A program made the position numbers and the translations under genes. The notes below the pieces were generated by a model. It saw only the letters and a program-made list of their open reading frames with translations. It had not been told where the DNA came from and did not search any database. Source: Eopsaltria australis (taxonomy: Eukaryota > Chordata > Aves > Passeriformes > Petroicidae). Taken from it: a stretch of DNA of 64,000 bases. Below are positions 11,771-25,249 of this stretch, one piece after another. The stretch spans positions 682,001 through 746,000 of the forward strand of contig JAVTVJ010000550.1 of assembly GCA_034509425.1 (NCBI GenBank). Reading direction: 5' to 3'. Every line of letters begins with the position of its first letter. Position 1 is the stretch's first letter.

Positions 11771-14700
11771 CATATATTTGTACATTGTTGGGTAATTGGA
11801 TTTGAGGGCTCAGGAACGGACGATGGCACTCTTTAGAAACAAGGGAAAGATTTGAGGAAATGTGAGAAAAATATAAAACACAAGCCCCAGAAGAGGCTTC
11901 AGGGGTAAATTTCCAGAGCCTAGCTTGACAGGTTTTCACAAGGCCAAACAAATCAGAGAGTTAGTGTACCAGATCACAAAGTGTCCAAATGGCATGTCAC
12001 ATTCAGGCAGGGGATTAGTCATTCCCCCCAAACATGCTTTCTATTTTAACGAAGGCCGGACCATGAAAAATCCCTGGGGACTTATGGAGAGTCTTGGGGG
12101 AAAGCCGTTTTTACTGCAGTATATTAGAAATCTCCAGGAAAGGTTCTCTGCATCAGACTAGGCTGCTCTCAGATGATTTCTTTGAATTGAACCACAGGCA
12201 AAGAAGGAGGAGGAAAAATGGTTTTGTTTTGGAATGTGAGCTCTCCATCCTGAGTTTTGACACCCACCTCTTGTTGCTTATCCAGCCCCACTTCAGATAT
12301 CAATACAAGCGGAGAACAAAAAGGAAAACTGAAAACAACAACAAAAAGAGTGCAAATGAGAAAAGCAGAATAAAGCTGTACAGTTCTTACTTATCCTTTC
12401 TGGGCACGAGTTATTTTATTGCCAAGGGGGGTATAACTCTGGCAAAAGAAGTTATGAGTGCCCACCATTGAATCTTACATGGTCTCCTTGTAAATAAGTT
12501 TCTGAAATCAAAACTGTGAGGGAGACTGTTCAGACAGACACTGTAGAATCAGTTGAATTCCCAATCCTGCAGAAGATGTTGATGAAACCTAATCACTGAA
12601 GAGCATGCCCTTAACCAAAATGGAACTAAATCCTGTCTGCTCATGATTCATCCACCTGCTTAATAAGAATATTATAACAAGATGCAGTGCTGCTGGCAGA
12701 TGCACATGCAAGTTTAAAAATAAGACAGTGAAATTAACAACAGAAAAGAGAAGGGTATTTGATCAGCTCTCATCTATAACACAGAGTTCTTTCCAACTCA
12801 CTACAAGCTGTTGTAGCAGGCTGCATTCTGCTCTGCTTCTCCCTTGGCCAGAGCTTAATTTCTGTTTGGAGAAGAATAGAGCAAAGTGACCTGCCAAAAA
12901 GTAAGACAGAATAGGCCAAGTCATGTAAGAATCCAGGCCCTACAAATGTCTTGTGCAGGAAAGGAAAGTGAAGGCAAAAAGCCAGGCCATTTAACACATT
13001 TTTAAATGATTTAAACTCATACAAAATATTTAAAATAACCAACCCAATTTAAAACAACTTCCTCCCCCCAAAAGCCCAATCATTAATAACCAAATGATTG
13101 CCAGATTACGTTCTCTTGTACTGACAAAGCCTTCATTATGCTTTCTTCCTTCCCAAATGCCAGGAAAATATATAGATAGGTCTTACGGAAGCCTGGATGC
13201 AGCAATGAAGAAGTTGGTCTCTCATAATTTGTTTCCAGTGGATGCTGTGACCATGATCAGCAAATCCTGTGGGGAGCAGGGAAGTATCTGCTTTGCTTAT
13301 TTGCTCCGCTTTGGGGTTTTTTTTGGGAGTTGGTTTATTTTTATTTTTTTTTCCATTTCATGGCAAACTTTCCTCTAGCCAGTCACCTCTTAGACTCCTT
13401 GACATAGAGACCCAGCTAGGTCAACCTATTGTTTATTGTTTGTTGTCAGCACATGTTTCAGGTCTCTGGTTTTGGTGTTGTTTCTCACTGTCTTTTTTTT
13501 TCACTCTGTGTGAGATTGTCTTCCAAGTGGAGGTAGATAACAGCAGTGATTCTCAGTTATGATGAATATTGCTGAGCAGAGTGGAAATATGCATGCAAAG
13601 AGCACTTGCAGCAGCAAATGGATATAATATATTGTATCATATATTTCGAGGTGAGCATAAAAAGAGGGGGCTTGCACATACTCTTTAAGTTCTTATTTTT
13701 ACTACTTTACTGTGCCATGTTTTCTATCAAGCTGCTAAAAACCTACTAAAAGGGTACAAAATGAAGCCATTAGCAGAAACTTGTTTAAGATCTCCACACA
13801 CATATGTGCTCTTCAGGTAGCTGGCTGGGCAGTGCTGTGAGGCTCTTACTTGGATGCTGGAGCAATAAATGTCATGTCAGGGGCCAACTGTCTGTAATCA
13901 CAGTTAGCAGGTTGAACAGACTTGTGAAAATATTTTCTTTATGTGAAGGGAGACGCTGCACACTTTGCCACAGCAGAAGTTGCTAAACCTAATGTAATAT
14001 GACAAGTCCTTTGGCAGCAGAAGCCACATTTAATAGACATGCTGCCTGTGAAATGGGAAAGAAACAAAAGCAGTTTTTCTGCAGAAATGTCACCTCCTCT
14101 GTTTTGCAGTATCTCTCACCTTGTCCTGCTCCCACATCTTTTTGTTTCTGGGTGACATTGGCTATGCATCATGGTCTTCTTCCACATCATCCCCAGCCAC
14201 CTTCTCCCTCCGGTGCCCCAGGACCTGGCCTTTCCCATCCACAGCCAAGATAGCAATGCCCACCTTGTGTGCAGAAATCCAGCTCATGAGGTGTGCCTTG
14301 CTCTGCTGGGAGGAACCCTGGGTGTGGAGGAGCATCTGGCACACCCCAGCAGCTCCCCAGGGCTGCAGCAGAAAGGAACCCCTGTCACCCTACAAGCACC
14401 ACTAGCAGGGTACATGTCCCACATGACAGTGTCAGTGACACACTCACTCTGCAAAATGTCTGCAGCACCTTTTGCAGCTGGTGGTGAGATTCGAGAAGCT
14501 TTAGGGCACTGCTGTGAGGCAGCCAGGAATCTGTCTGTCCTTTTGCTTGGCCAGTGCCATCAAGCTGAAGGTGAATCAATGCACAAACATCTTGTGCAAT
14601 CAAGTGTGGTGAGCATATGCACCCTCTGATGCTTTCCAGACTCACCCTCCATTGCCCTGTCTGCTGGAATGCCGCTGGAGTTAGACCTCTCTGTGTGCAG

Positions 14701-16501
14701 AGGTGTGAGAGTGTTTTGCACTCACTTTGCACTGATGTAAATGATTACACGAGGTGTGAGGCAGTGGAGAATCAGGCTCCCGAGGGCTTCTTACAAGATG
14801 GCAAATAATTAATGATGGTGTGCAATACAAATGCAATAACAGGAACAGTGAAATCAAGGCTTTTTCTTGCCAGGCATTTGTCTATCACTTGAGTAACAAA
14901 CCCCCAGCATAAAAAGGATATTCCTCTGCAAAAGCTCCCAGCATCATCCAGAGTAATTTTGCATTGGCTTTCCACAGAATCCAAAGTCAATCTTTTCAGT
15001 CAGCACATCTTCAGTATTGAGACTTGTTCAAGGAAAGGATAAAAGGAGCTGATCAAGAAATGAGGTTCTGAGATTTCCCCTTCCAAAGAATCATTGGCAA
15101 GCTTCATGACAACTGTCAGAAGTACTTGAGGACCTACAGGGAAGTACAGTGCTCGTTCACTTGCCATCCACTTTGGTTTTTTCCTCTGAAGGACTTCTCT
15201 TCCCCTGGCCAAGATGCTTTTTCATCTCAAATTGGGCAGATACAGGGGTTCACAGTAATTTTCTGATCTTTTTCCATTGAATGGCCAAGGCTGAGATCTT
15301 AAAGAAAAACAGCAAAAAAAGCCATGAATAAGTGAAACATTTTGAAGTTACTGCTCACTTTCACAGTTCTTTTCAGCACTTTGGCTTCTTAGTAAGATGA
15401 TGCCACCAGGAGAATAGGAACAAAGTATGTGTGAGGGCATATAAAGAGAGGGGAGTCAAGGAATACCCTGTAGCTGGAGGCCAGGCCCACATTTCTTATT
15501 CTTGACTCATTCCCCAGCAGGTTGGTCCACACAAAAGGATGCAGTGGCAGTGATTGGAAAAGCAAGCTTAGCATCCCTTAAACTGCAGATCGTTTCCAGG
15601 TTGCCCTGAATGTGATAGATAGACAAGCTGATTTAGTGGTGAGGGTGTATATGTTGCATTTCTTTAAAGCTGCAGCAGGGAAAAGCAAGGAACCAGTTAC
15701 AAGAGAGTCCAGGCACAAGCATTATAGATGAGAAAATGAACAGCTTTGTACTCGAGGTAATAGTGTTTTAGTTATGAAAGTCTTTTAAGCATACTAAAGA
15801 ATAAAATTGCAAGAGACATACATGTTCCCTCAGGTTTTACCAGGGGCCAGCCTTTGCTGTCTATTTAAAATCAGCCTACCTTTCTGGCTCCTGTTTTTCT
15901 CTCCAGCAGTTCATCAGACTTTCAGGTTAATTTCCTGAAAGGATCACAGCATACTCGTCCCCTACAGCCTGGCACCTATGCCAACATCTATAGAGTTAAT
16001 TTGTAGGCTAGTGGTCTACAGAGTCTGAGACGGGCACAGGGCAAGGTGGGGGTCAAGGTCTCCCCAGTGCAAGCTGAAGCCAGGAAATGCTGGAAGAAAT
16101 AAGTGAGTTCGAGCTGATTCATCCTTAAATCACATCAGTTTGCTTCATAGCATTATTTTCATCATCATGGCCTCTCAAAGCAGCATTTAAGCCTGTCCTC
16201 TTAGCCCCAGCTGCATGTTGGAAATGCCATTTTCCATGTTGCCTTGAATGTACACATAGATTTACAGCCTGTGCTGCAGAGGAAGTGTTTTTTGCTGACC
16301 CTGCTTTGCTTCTTAAACCTAGAGTGGACCCTGAAAATATTTAATGTGTTGCACTGGCTAAACCAGTTCCACTAATGTTGCCATCCTATATTTTAGAGAG
16401 CTGCAACCATACTGTTTTTGCCACAGGAGTGACATTCATTTTGGATATAAATTCAGTCCATAAATGTATAACAAATTGTTTAGCGATATTAGGGCAGTAA
16501 C
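11771..16501. other. Unique non-coding sequence, no gene recognised
   Basis: The GC-richer interval of about 14120-14810 has few stop codons and therefore open frames on both strands (152 codons at 14171-14629 on +, 115 codons at 14385-14732 on -). The two overlap, neither has a recognisable domain, and their predicted peptides look like translated random sequence. T-rich low-complexity DNA occurs near 13315-13350 and 13490-13505. No exon or repeat family was recognised. Confidence 0.5.
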
Positions 16502-16514
16502 TTTTTTTTTTTTT
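16502..16514. repeat. Poly(T) run
   Basis: Thirteen consecutive T residues on the + strand. No retroposon body is recognisable on either side. Confidence 0.9.
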
Positions 16515-16830
16515 CTGAACAAACTACCCAAATGACTGAACCAGTGTAGTTAATTAGAATCGATCTCACTTTTTAGCACCAGGAAGTGCATAATGGAAGA
16601 TAAGATTGATTGTAACATTGGATCACTTCATTTAAAGACTGCTAATAGGCTAAAATGACAGAACCAATCTAAAATTATAATTTCAGAATCAATATAATTT
16701 TTATAACGTTGTCAAATCTAAAAAATTAATCTAAATTTATGCTGTGAAACTAGCAAATCCTTCCTAACTATTATAATGAAATGAACCAACATTTTATTAT
16801 ATTACTTCTTTAAATAGAAAAAAGGCTTCT
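16515..16830. other. Candidate conserved non-coding block, very AT-rich
   Basis: Unique sequence with repeated AAT/ATTA/TAAT cores (TTAATTAGAATCGAT near 16550, several ATTATAA and TAATCTAAA-like stretches to 16735), no long open frame and no repeat. It resembles other vertebrate AT-rich enhancer-like DNA. The call rests only on texture and could be wrong. Confidence 0.2.
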
Positions 16831-19800
16831 TTATTGGCATAGCATTGCAGCAAGCTAGATAACCAGGCTTTCACTTTGGGAGGTATCTGCTCATTTCCTG
16901 CTTAGGGCAAGAGTAGAAATGGATTTTAACCCTACTTCTTTCCATCATGGATCCATTTTCCGACATTATTAAACCATCACAAAAATGTGAAAGCAAGCTT
17001 CTTTTCAGAGGAAGAGATCAGGATGGGGAGGAAAGTAGCACTTCATGGGGGAATTCAAGTTTTCCAACAAAGCTGTAGTGGAAGCATGTGCCTATTAGTT
17101 CACTGCTGCTATCCTTACACCCTCAGAAGAAATGTAGACTGAATTTCTCCAGAAGAGGGTCTGTGGTGGTGGTGGTTTGAAGAAAAAGATTTTCCTTTCC
17201 ATACAAATTTATTCTGTGTGTAAGGCCTGACGGAAAAACACAATGCAAATTTTGATAATACCAAGGATTTTGGTGTGTTCTGCCACTGCAGAAGCCAAAA
17301 AGAGCTGCAACATGGCTTCAGAGCACATTGATGTTTCCTTGAATGTCAAATGTTCAGGTTGATATGTTTTTTTCCCCAGTAATAAATTTTCTGCAGGACT
17401 TGCAATGACTCATTTGCTGTAGGTTCATAACCACTCTTGTGCTCTGAGCCATAATGACATTGAGTGGGCAGAAGTGGTCCCCAGGTGCTTCCAGCTGCAG
17501 AGCTCACCCACGGCTGTGGATCATTCCTTTCATGTGACTTCCTCTGCAGCAGCAGATGTCTCAGGAGCTTTAGCAGCTACATGATAAAGCAGCCCTGGCC
17601 ACCACAGATGAGGGCTATTTGTACTGTTGAGCCCCTCCTGGAGATCCTTATGTTCCTCCTCTGGGGAGCTGGAAGTACTGCTTGGGAAAACTAGAGTTGC
17701 TGCTCTCCAATAACCTGTGACTGATGAGTCTAATCACACTCAGGGTTGTGCCTCACTGTGTTTTATTTCTGTTTGCTTTTTGACTGATGTTGATGTGGTT
17801 GGCAATAGCCTTATATCCAACTCTTTGCACTGTGCTGTCCTAGGATGAGGCTGTTCTTTCTGGCGGTGATATCCCAATACAACCTTCGTGCTCAGAGCAA
17901 AGGCCAAGCTAAGGACAGTGTTTCCTTCTGAAAGCACAAATTCTACTGAACTTCTCCCTGCACTGTCTGTCATCACTCAAAACTCCACTGCTGTGAGGGC
18001 CATGGTCTCACTGAAATCCGGGGAGCCTTGGCATAGGTGCCGATCAGGCCAGGACTGCGATTTGACAGCTCTGCCTTTAGCAGAGGGAATGAAAATGTGT
18101 CCAGAGAAGTTGGTTGGAGTACCACCATCCCTATTTCTCCAGAGAAGTTGAAGAAACCCCTTTCTGCAAAAAGGTACTGAGCCTGGAAAAGTAGGGCAGG
18201 GCATCCTTGCAGGCAAGGCATTTCCCTTGCACAAAAGCAGAGGTAACGTGCAGGCAAACCCCATCCTGAATTCCTTTTGCAGCGATGGGAGGTGAGGCTG
18301 TGTGTCGGAGTGGGACCTGCACACAGGAGCTGACCCTGGGATGGCAGTAATTATTGCAGGAGAGAGCAAGAGAACACATGTATGGAGACCCCAAAGAGCA
18401 CTTTGGAGAGCTTTTGTTTCTTGGAGGTTTAATGTATTATAATCTGATTCGGCACAAGCCAGTCTGGGAATAAAAGAGAAATGCAGAAAGACTAATGATT
18501 TGAGGCGCAGGGGGAAGTGGAAAGAAAACAGCACTTTTAAGTGCATTTTTTCCCTTTTATGCAAGATCTGACTGGGGCCAGGCAGAGAGAGCAAAAAGCT
18601 TCTGTGAGTAACACAAAAGTGGAACAGTACTTTAAAGAGACTTTATTTGCTCCTTAGAGTCTTCTTTTGATTTTTAATATCTCTGAGACTTGTCAGGGAG
18701 AAAACAGAAAGAGACATTAGATTCAGGGTCTTGAGCAAAGCTCAGGGACTTGAGACTTCCACAAAATGAAAGAAATTAAATCCTGGAAAAGTTAATGACC
18801 TTACTCTAAGTGCTGCGCTATGTCAAACAGGAGCAAGCTGGTCCATCCGCTGTGGAATTCTCTTGCACTGGCTGGAGAAATGCTTTAGGCTGATCTCATC
18901 ATACCCCCAAATTTCCAGATGAACAGTTTTGGCTGGATTGAGAAGGATAGGGAGTTGGGGAGAAGCCTGGCACTATACCAGAGCTGCTGCCTCCATTAAC
19001 TCCAGCAGGCAGGAGCTGTCCCAGTGGTAAGAACACACAGATTACATTGGCTTTCCCAAACCCGCTTTCATACTGCCTGCTTGGGGCCACACTCTGCATT
19101 CACCACTCTCTGTGTCCAAACTCCATCAGGGAAAGATGAAAGTTCTGAAGCTGCTTAAGCTTGTGAGCCAAGAAACCGTGCTTGGTTTTCACTCAAGGGC
19201 AACTTGGTTTTATTATTTGAGCCTGTTTAAGCTACACAAAAGAAATAATTTCAGTTTCATTGAGTACCTGTTTGCTTTCCGAGAGTTTCATACATTTTTG
19301 TCACTTGTCTGCCTGCCTATCATTTCAACCAGAAGTAAATAATGATATCAGTAAAGACACCATAAAAAATAAAGCCTGAGGTAAATTTTGCCAAAAGCCA
19401 ATTAGAGATTTGAAAAACAGTTGCGTTTTTCGGGCCAACTTGAAGCTTATCAAATTGAGCTTCTGGTGGTTCCAAAAGAGGGTAGAGACTGAAGTGACTA
19501 TGAAACATCCAGCAGATGCAGCCAGAGAGGCATGGCAACTCGCTGGGACTGTCTCCTGGGAGAGCATCAAGGTCTGCAGGAAGCCCAGAGAGCTCAGTGG
19601 CTGCAATGGGGCATAAAGAAAATGTCCATCTCTTTGTGAAATGGGTCCTGGACGTGGAGGGGTCTGCCAGTCTTGGTCAGCACCACACGTTTGTTTGAAA
19701 GCAGCCAGTGACCACTGCAGAGTATTTGAAGGACATCTATTTTCTGAACCAAGTGGAGTTTTCCAGTGATGGCTTCATGCAGAGTAAGTCGCACTACTCC

Positions 19801-22604
19801 AGCCTAGGGACTGCAAAAATGTTGGCATAGGCCTTGACTTGACTCAAGCATGGGAAAACTTGGGTTTTCATAATCATGCGTGGAATTCACTTGTGATAAA
19901 ACATAAAAGCAGCTTGCGTTTCTGGGTTAAAAGTCACTGGAGCAAGTTGTGAATTTGACCATATTTATTGCCCGATTTAGGATAAGGAAGTGACTGACAT
20001 GAAAGGAATGCACAGGGAATATGTGGGGAGGGTTAGATATTTTTAAGCCGATGGCTTCTGCTGAGTGTAAGGCCTATGGCCATGACTTAATCCACAGGAC
20101 TGCCACCATTTGTCCCAGCAAGGACTCCCACACATATCCTGTTTTCCACATTTCTGCAAGAACATCTGTTTGCGGTTCATCCTACAGATTTTGAAAATAC
20201 AAAAGTCACTCGTGATGGGACTTTCCATCATGACCTAAAACCTGAGATTGTCCATTCCAGGAGAAGACTGAGTGGCTTTGACCATCCAGGAAACTTTGAT
20301 GTATCTGCTTAAACTTGCCTTTCTGAAGGTGGAAACTGAGATAAAGATGAGGGAGAAATGGCCCTTTGCTAATAGTGAAAGAAAAGTAAGAACTTCTGAG
20401 ATATTGGGAAAAGTAAGTCATCTTCTCCAGCAGATCCACCAGAGGGAGAAAACATGAAAGATGATGGTCTTCTCCAGCCCACCCAACCTGCTACTAGTGG
20501 GATTTGGACTTCTCATTCCCTGCTGCTCACTCACAGATGTGTATTTTAAGAATATCAAGAAATTAAGCCAAAGTTTAAACCGCTTGCTGTTACTGTGGTT
20601 TTTCCTGAAGAAATGTCCATGTTTTCCTTTAAAATATGAGTATATATGCACTGGAAGAAGAAAGCAGGTTTGTCAACTGCTGTCAGAAGACAGCAGCACC
20701 CCTCCTCCTTCTTTGTGCCAATGTATCCACTCCAGCTAGGAATGATCCAGGGTTGAAAAGCATCATAATCCCAAAGTTGTTTTAGTGTACAGATGATGTA
20801 ACCAGCACTTCCCTGTTGCATCTGTGGAAGAAAGGGTTCCTCACACTTCAAGCTCCTGCATTCAGCAAGGACTCCTCAAGCATTGGTCCCTCCAGTCTGA
20901 CTGCCAGGTTGAACAATACCAGCAAGGTAAGAGCGGGCCTCCAGCACATGCATCTGAATCAGGAGTTCTCAACATCTGCTTTCCAGCTGGCCTCCAATGC
21001 AAGAGAAATGGTTTCAGGATGCTATGAAACCACTAAACAGGCAAGAGTGCTTGTGACCAGAAGTTTTCTCTTACATAGTGTTTAATTTGTGGGCAAAAAT
21101 ACTTTTAAAAACTCAAATTGCCTGCATGTGTGTATGTTTTATTTTCAACTTCTTATCCAAACTAGAAAAAGAGCTTCTTTTACCCTGAATGATAGCTTGG
21201 GGTGTTCTAGAACTAGTGGCAGAAGTCTCACTCTTACAGGTTGGAGATAGTGTCTGGTTATTCTCAAGCAGATATTCCCCTTCCTTTTCTGTGCATCCTA
21301 GATAACAATTCTCCAATTCTGAATATTTTGAGACGGTAGGAGAGTCTCTAGTTGTCACACATGAAAGCTTTTACAAGGCAGGGGTTCTGCTGCAGAAGAA
21401 GAACCCCATTTTCTTTTCTTCTGTATTTTTTATTTTTTAGATCTCAACATGTTTTTTGGGGGATGGCTAAGTTCTCCCACAGCTCTTGTTTTGATAGTTT
21501 GAAATCTATTTGTAATCTTCGAAGTGATAACTTGTTTCCCGAGGGCCTTCATTAACCATAAGAACACAAAAAGTGGCTGGGCATGAAGGTCAAGGGTATT
21601 CCCTCTGGAAGAGAGATGTATTTTTAATAGTACCAGTGACTAGTAGAGACCTTCACTGGTACAGATGACTCCTGAATCTTGATATTGTCTGTCACAGGCT
21701 AAGCACCTAGCAGGAAGATATACTGTAGTCAATTTGATGTGGGCATAATAATGCAAAAACTCTCTGTTCTGTAACACCCTGAAGACGTGATCAGAGATCT
21801 CTGCACCCCCCAGCCTTGCCTTTCAGGAGGCAAGATCTGTCTGCATGCTTACGTGGCAGGAAAAGGCAGGGGTGCTGTGCTGGTGCCCTGCACTGATGAT
21901 CTGTGGATGTGGGGTGTACCTGAGGCTATGGGGCCATGTCTGCATGGCTGCCTGTGCATGAGCTGGGCTCTGTGCTGGGGTGCACACTGAGGAGCAGCAC
22001 AGCAGCTGTGCTCTGCAGCTCTAGGTGATCAAACACACACTTTAAAATCTAAATAATGATGCAACTGCATGGTATGTGCTGCCCAGGCAGATCTTGAACT
22101 ATTATTTTTCCTCTCTGTTTCTCCTCTGAATGCCACCCCAAAGAGATTTTTTTATCTGGATTATAAGGAAATGGAAGTGGAAGATAAAACCAGAAGGATA
22201 TTCCTGAGTTGGTAAGGGAATAGCTTTGTCCTCTCATCATATTCATAACTGTGCCCAGGAAAGAGTTAAGCTATCCTGAAAATACTGCCAGGGAGAGGGA
22301 CTTGTGGAATCTAAATGCTGTTTAAGAAGGCAGGGGGTAATTAGGGCAGTTGGTTTTTAATTATCACTGAAGTCAGTCCTTGCAAGGCCCCCCAGCCATA
22401 TCCAGGTTAATGGTCAGCACTGTACTCTGAGTCAGCAAAATGCTTGTGCTGGCTTTCACCAGGGGCTCCCGTCGGCTGAGGGCAGCTTTTTGCTGGATGT
22501 GCCCAACTTCACTCTGAAGCCAGGATGATTAAAAGAGAACAGCAATCTGCAGCTTTAATCAAGCTTGCAGGAACACACCTTCCAGATTTTGTGAGACGAG
22601 GTAT
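16831..22604. other. Unique non-coding sequence containing the window's longest open frame
   Basis: Nothing here is recognisable as an exon, RNA gene or mobile element. The one item of note is the 205-codon minus-strand frame at 17977-18594, listed separately. The sequence around 21900-22010 is GC-richer and rich in GCTGTG/CTGCATG-type words, without coding signal. Confidence 0.5.
17977..18594 (-). other. 205-codon open frame, probably not a gene
   Basis: This is the longest open frame in the window. The predicted peptide has a basic, hydrophobic N-terminal part (about residues 15-48) and then a proline-, serine- and cysteine-rich region with no domain I recognise. A second open frame overlaps it on the same strand at 17973-18257, and a + strand frame overlaps at 17888-18151, which suggests local stop-codon scarcity rather than selection. 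My rough estimate is that a frame this long is only mildly surprising in 64 kb of this composition. No CpG-rich promoter lies nearby. A lineage-specific gene or an unspliced lncRNA frame remains possible but weakly supported. Confidence 0.1.
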
Positions 22605-22930
22605 TTGTTACCTCCTGTCCTCTGGCATGGTAGCGGTTTAATGAAAGGATGCATATTTTTCTGTTAGCAGCTCAACCACTTAATTCTTAAGTTCCTTCAG
22701 AGCTCTCAGATGTATGCCATCTGGTCATGGTGACTTGTTGCTCTTTAATTTGTGAATTTGTTCCAGCACTTCCAGTTTTGACACCTCAATCTCTGACAGA
22801 GTCTCATCTTCATTACTTGAAAAGAATAGCTCAGAGGTCTGTCTCTCTCTCTCGCATGTATCTTCTTGTAGTTCCAATTTCATTAATACAATTTCAACTT
22901 ACAGCAGAATTTATAGCTTTCCCGAATAGG
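22605..22930 (-). mobile_element. Ancient CR1-superfamily LINE fragment, N-terminal side of the reverse transcriptase
   Basis: On the minus strand the region encodes LEVLEQIHKLKSNKSP, then a stop, then PDGIHLRALKELK. This matches the CR1 ORF2 stretch KSPGPDGIHPRVLKEL at the start of the reverse transcriptase domain. The glycine codon of GPDGI (GGA in related copies) has become TGA at about 22724-22728, so the copy is dead. Resemblance is clear over about 22605-22845 and fades toward 22930, where a CT-rich microsatellite interrupts it. The palm catalytic motifs, thumb and 3' end are absent next to it, so only an internal slice survives. Its divergence is much greater than that of the copy at 1306, pointing to an old amniote CR1 lineage. 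Confidence 0.82.
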
Positions 22931-23999
22931 CCATCTCTACACCTCCCACCCATACTGCAGTATTTTATTTTGCTATATTTTTATTAAACAAAAGCATCTC
23001 TGAAAACTACACAGAACCCATGCACTCAGGTAACCAGTACCTGTACTATCTTTTAAAAAGGCCTGAAAGTGAGTTCAAAGAAATATCTATCACATCCACC
23101 AAAGAACGTTATTAGTTCTCAGAAAACAGGGAATCGGACAGCCTTTTAAACACATCTAGGATGCATCTTCATGGCCCAATGTTATTTATTTATTTATCAT
23201 AAATAATATTTCTTATTTACAATCTATTTGAATTTCAGGTTTTCAGAGACGCTGAGTCCCCATTGTAACAGGCACTCAACAAGCCATGGTTAGAGGCAGT
23301 TCCTCTTCTGAGGAATTTACAAACAGGGAAGACAAATGGCTAAGAACAGACAGCATGCAAAGAAGTTGTCAAAGATGGATGTCTTTGTATTTACATATTT
23401 AATGAATTTTCCTTTCATATACAGTGTCCTTCACCTTCCCTCCCCAGTGTTTCTTCAGGCACATATCCCCACCTAGCCTCACCAGGACTTTCTACTATGT
23501 TTTATTTCCATCCTTTCCCTACTTCATGAAGCTATGACAGTAAAAACCTTGCCAGTGTTGGCCAGCCTGTGCCAGCCATTTTTTCCTCTTCCTGAAGTGG
23601 TTTTCCAGAGGTGTCTGTGCTTGTGGGTTTAGGGCAGGAGGCCCATGTGGCTTGCCACCTCCATTTTCACCCACCAAGCACAGGGGGCGTGGCACCTACA
23701 TTGCCCCAGCAGCACAGGCCACTGCTGGAAAAACTCCTTTGCCTTCAGACCATGGAGCAGCCCTGGCTTCTCCACCACCCCCCTCCACACTTTCAAAATG
23801 CAGGAAACTTTTCAGCAGTGCCATCTGCAAACTTCAGAAATGGGCTGTCTGGAGGAAGGGATTATGGATGGGCACAGAAAGGGCAGAAACTCAAAACTTC
23901 TCTTCACTGCTTTATTAAATCCAGGAGATGACAGAAAGCATGGTCCCCTTCTGACAAAGTCAGAGGGTCTCTAGTGACATTTATGTCACTGGAAAGGCA
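22931..23999. other. Unique non-coding sequence, no gene recognised
   Basis: A short TTTA microsatellite with flanking inverted ATAAAT sequence lies at about 23181-23210. A GC-richer patch at about 23560-23930 has three overlapping + strand open frames in different frames, which argues against any being selected. No exon or repeat family was recognised. Confidence 0.5.
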
Positions 24000-24265
24000 T
24001 ATAATACGTACACAGTGGTTTAATTTTATCTTAATGAAACAATATACATATAAAACTATCCATTAAATATAAAACAGTGAAGTAATTTGCAAATTTTCCT
24101 ACGGCATAATAAATTAAGCATGGAGAGCACTAAGAAATGCAATTTGCAGTCATTTATAATGCAGTGTTTTATGTTAATAATTCAAAATCACATGCTATTT
24201 GGAGACACTTCTAATTAATGTATTTATGAAATTGTGAACTGTGACTGTTTTGGTTCCATTTAGCT
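24000..24265. other. Candidate conserved non-coding block with 12-bp palindrome and homeodomain-type cores
   Basis: A very AT-rich unique block holds a perfect 12-base palindrome AATTTGCAAATT at 24084-24095, a TAATTAAT double core at 24212-24219, and many ATTTA/TAAT words. It contains no open frame and no simple repeat. The palindrome overlaps POU- and C/EBP-like half sites. The texture suggests an enhancer, but that is inference without conservation data. Confidence 0.3.
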
Positions 24266-25249
24266 AAACATTTCAACAGAATGCACTTGCTGTTGTTTTG
24301 TGTTTGCTTAATGGCACCAGCAAGCATCAAATGTACAACTGGGGGAAGTTGGGGGTGGTATCTGATGCGGCTTTTTTTATGGGTATGTGTTTTTGTCTGT
24401 GCACTGTATACATGCATGTGATTACACTCCTGATCTCACTGAGGAGAAGAAAGTTCTGCAGTAATTTGAGGAGGAAATAAGGAAAGTTTTATGGATGAAT
24501 AATTAATTGCAAGGAAACTTCAGTACCTTCCTAAAGAATTGCTAAAATATTCAGTACTTTTTACATAGCAGATCTTTATACACTGCTCTTTCTCCTGACG
24601 GGTTAATTATGACTAATACAGCTTGTAGATTTGTATCCATATTTTTATTTTGATGTCTTTCAGGTTTTTTTCATCATGCTCAGTATTTGTCAGGCCACTT
24701 CTTTATTGGAACACTGTGAGAAATGATTCCCCAGAAGGTTAGTCTCCTGAGAGGAGACTTGCCGGGAGTTGGGAGTATTTTGAAATTTCAAGTACATTTT
24801 AAGAAAAAAACTCCATACATATCAGATTTTTTAGGGAATTATCACATGTCAAGGCCCTGATTCTGAAAGTGGCTTGAAATGAATGAGCTTCTAGGCATAT
24901 GCAGAACCAGATGCTAATAGCACTCTGTTGTAGCTCTGCACAGGAAAGTGAAGGGAAAGCTCTTGAAATAATTTTCTATGAACAATCTGTTTCACACAAG
25001 AAAAAGAGGGGGGAAAAAAAGAAAGAAACCTGAAACTCCTCAAACCCATCCTAAAGACATCCAAGGTACTATATGTGGTCCCTTCCGCCTTCCAAAATGA
25101 TCATGAAAATTCAGTGAGATGCAGAATCAAAATCTTCATATCTCCTGGTAATTTCAAACACTTGCAGAGTAGTAACTCCCTGTTGAATGTTTTATTTCAC
25201 AATTGTGCTTTCTGTATGGTTTCTGTTCTTTTTCTTTCTTGGTTGCTTG

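Noticed and set aside
14171..14732. 152-codon + frame and 115-codon - frame as possible genes
   Set aside because: They overlap on opposite strands in a stop-poor GC-rich patch, and neither has a domain or start context that stands out.
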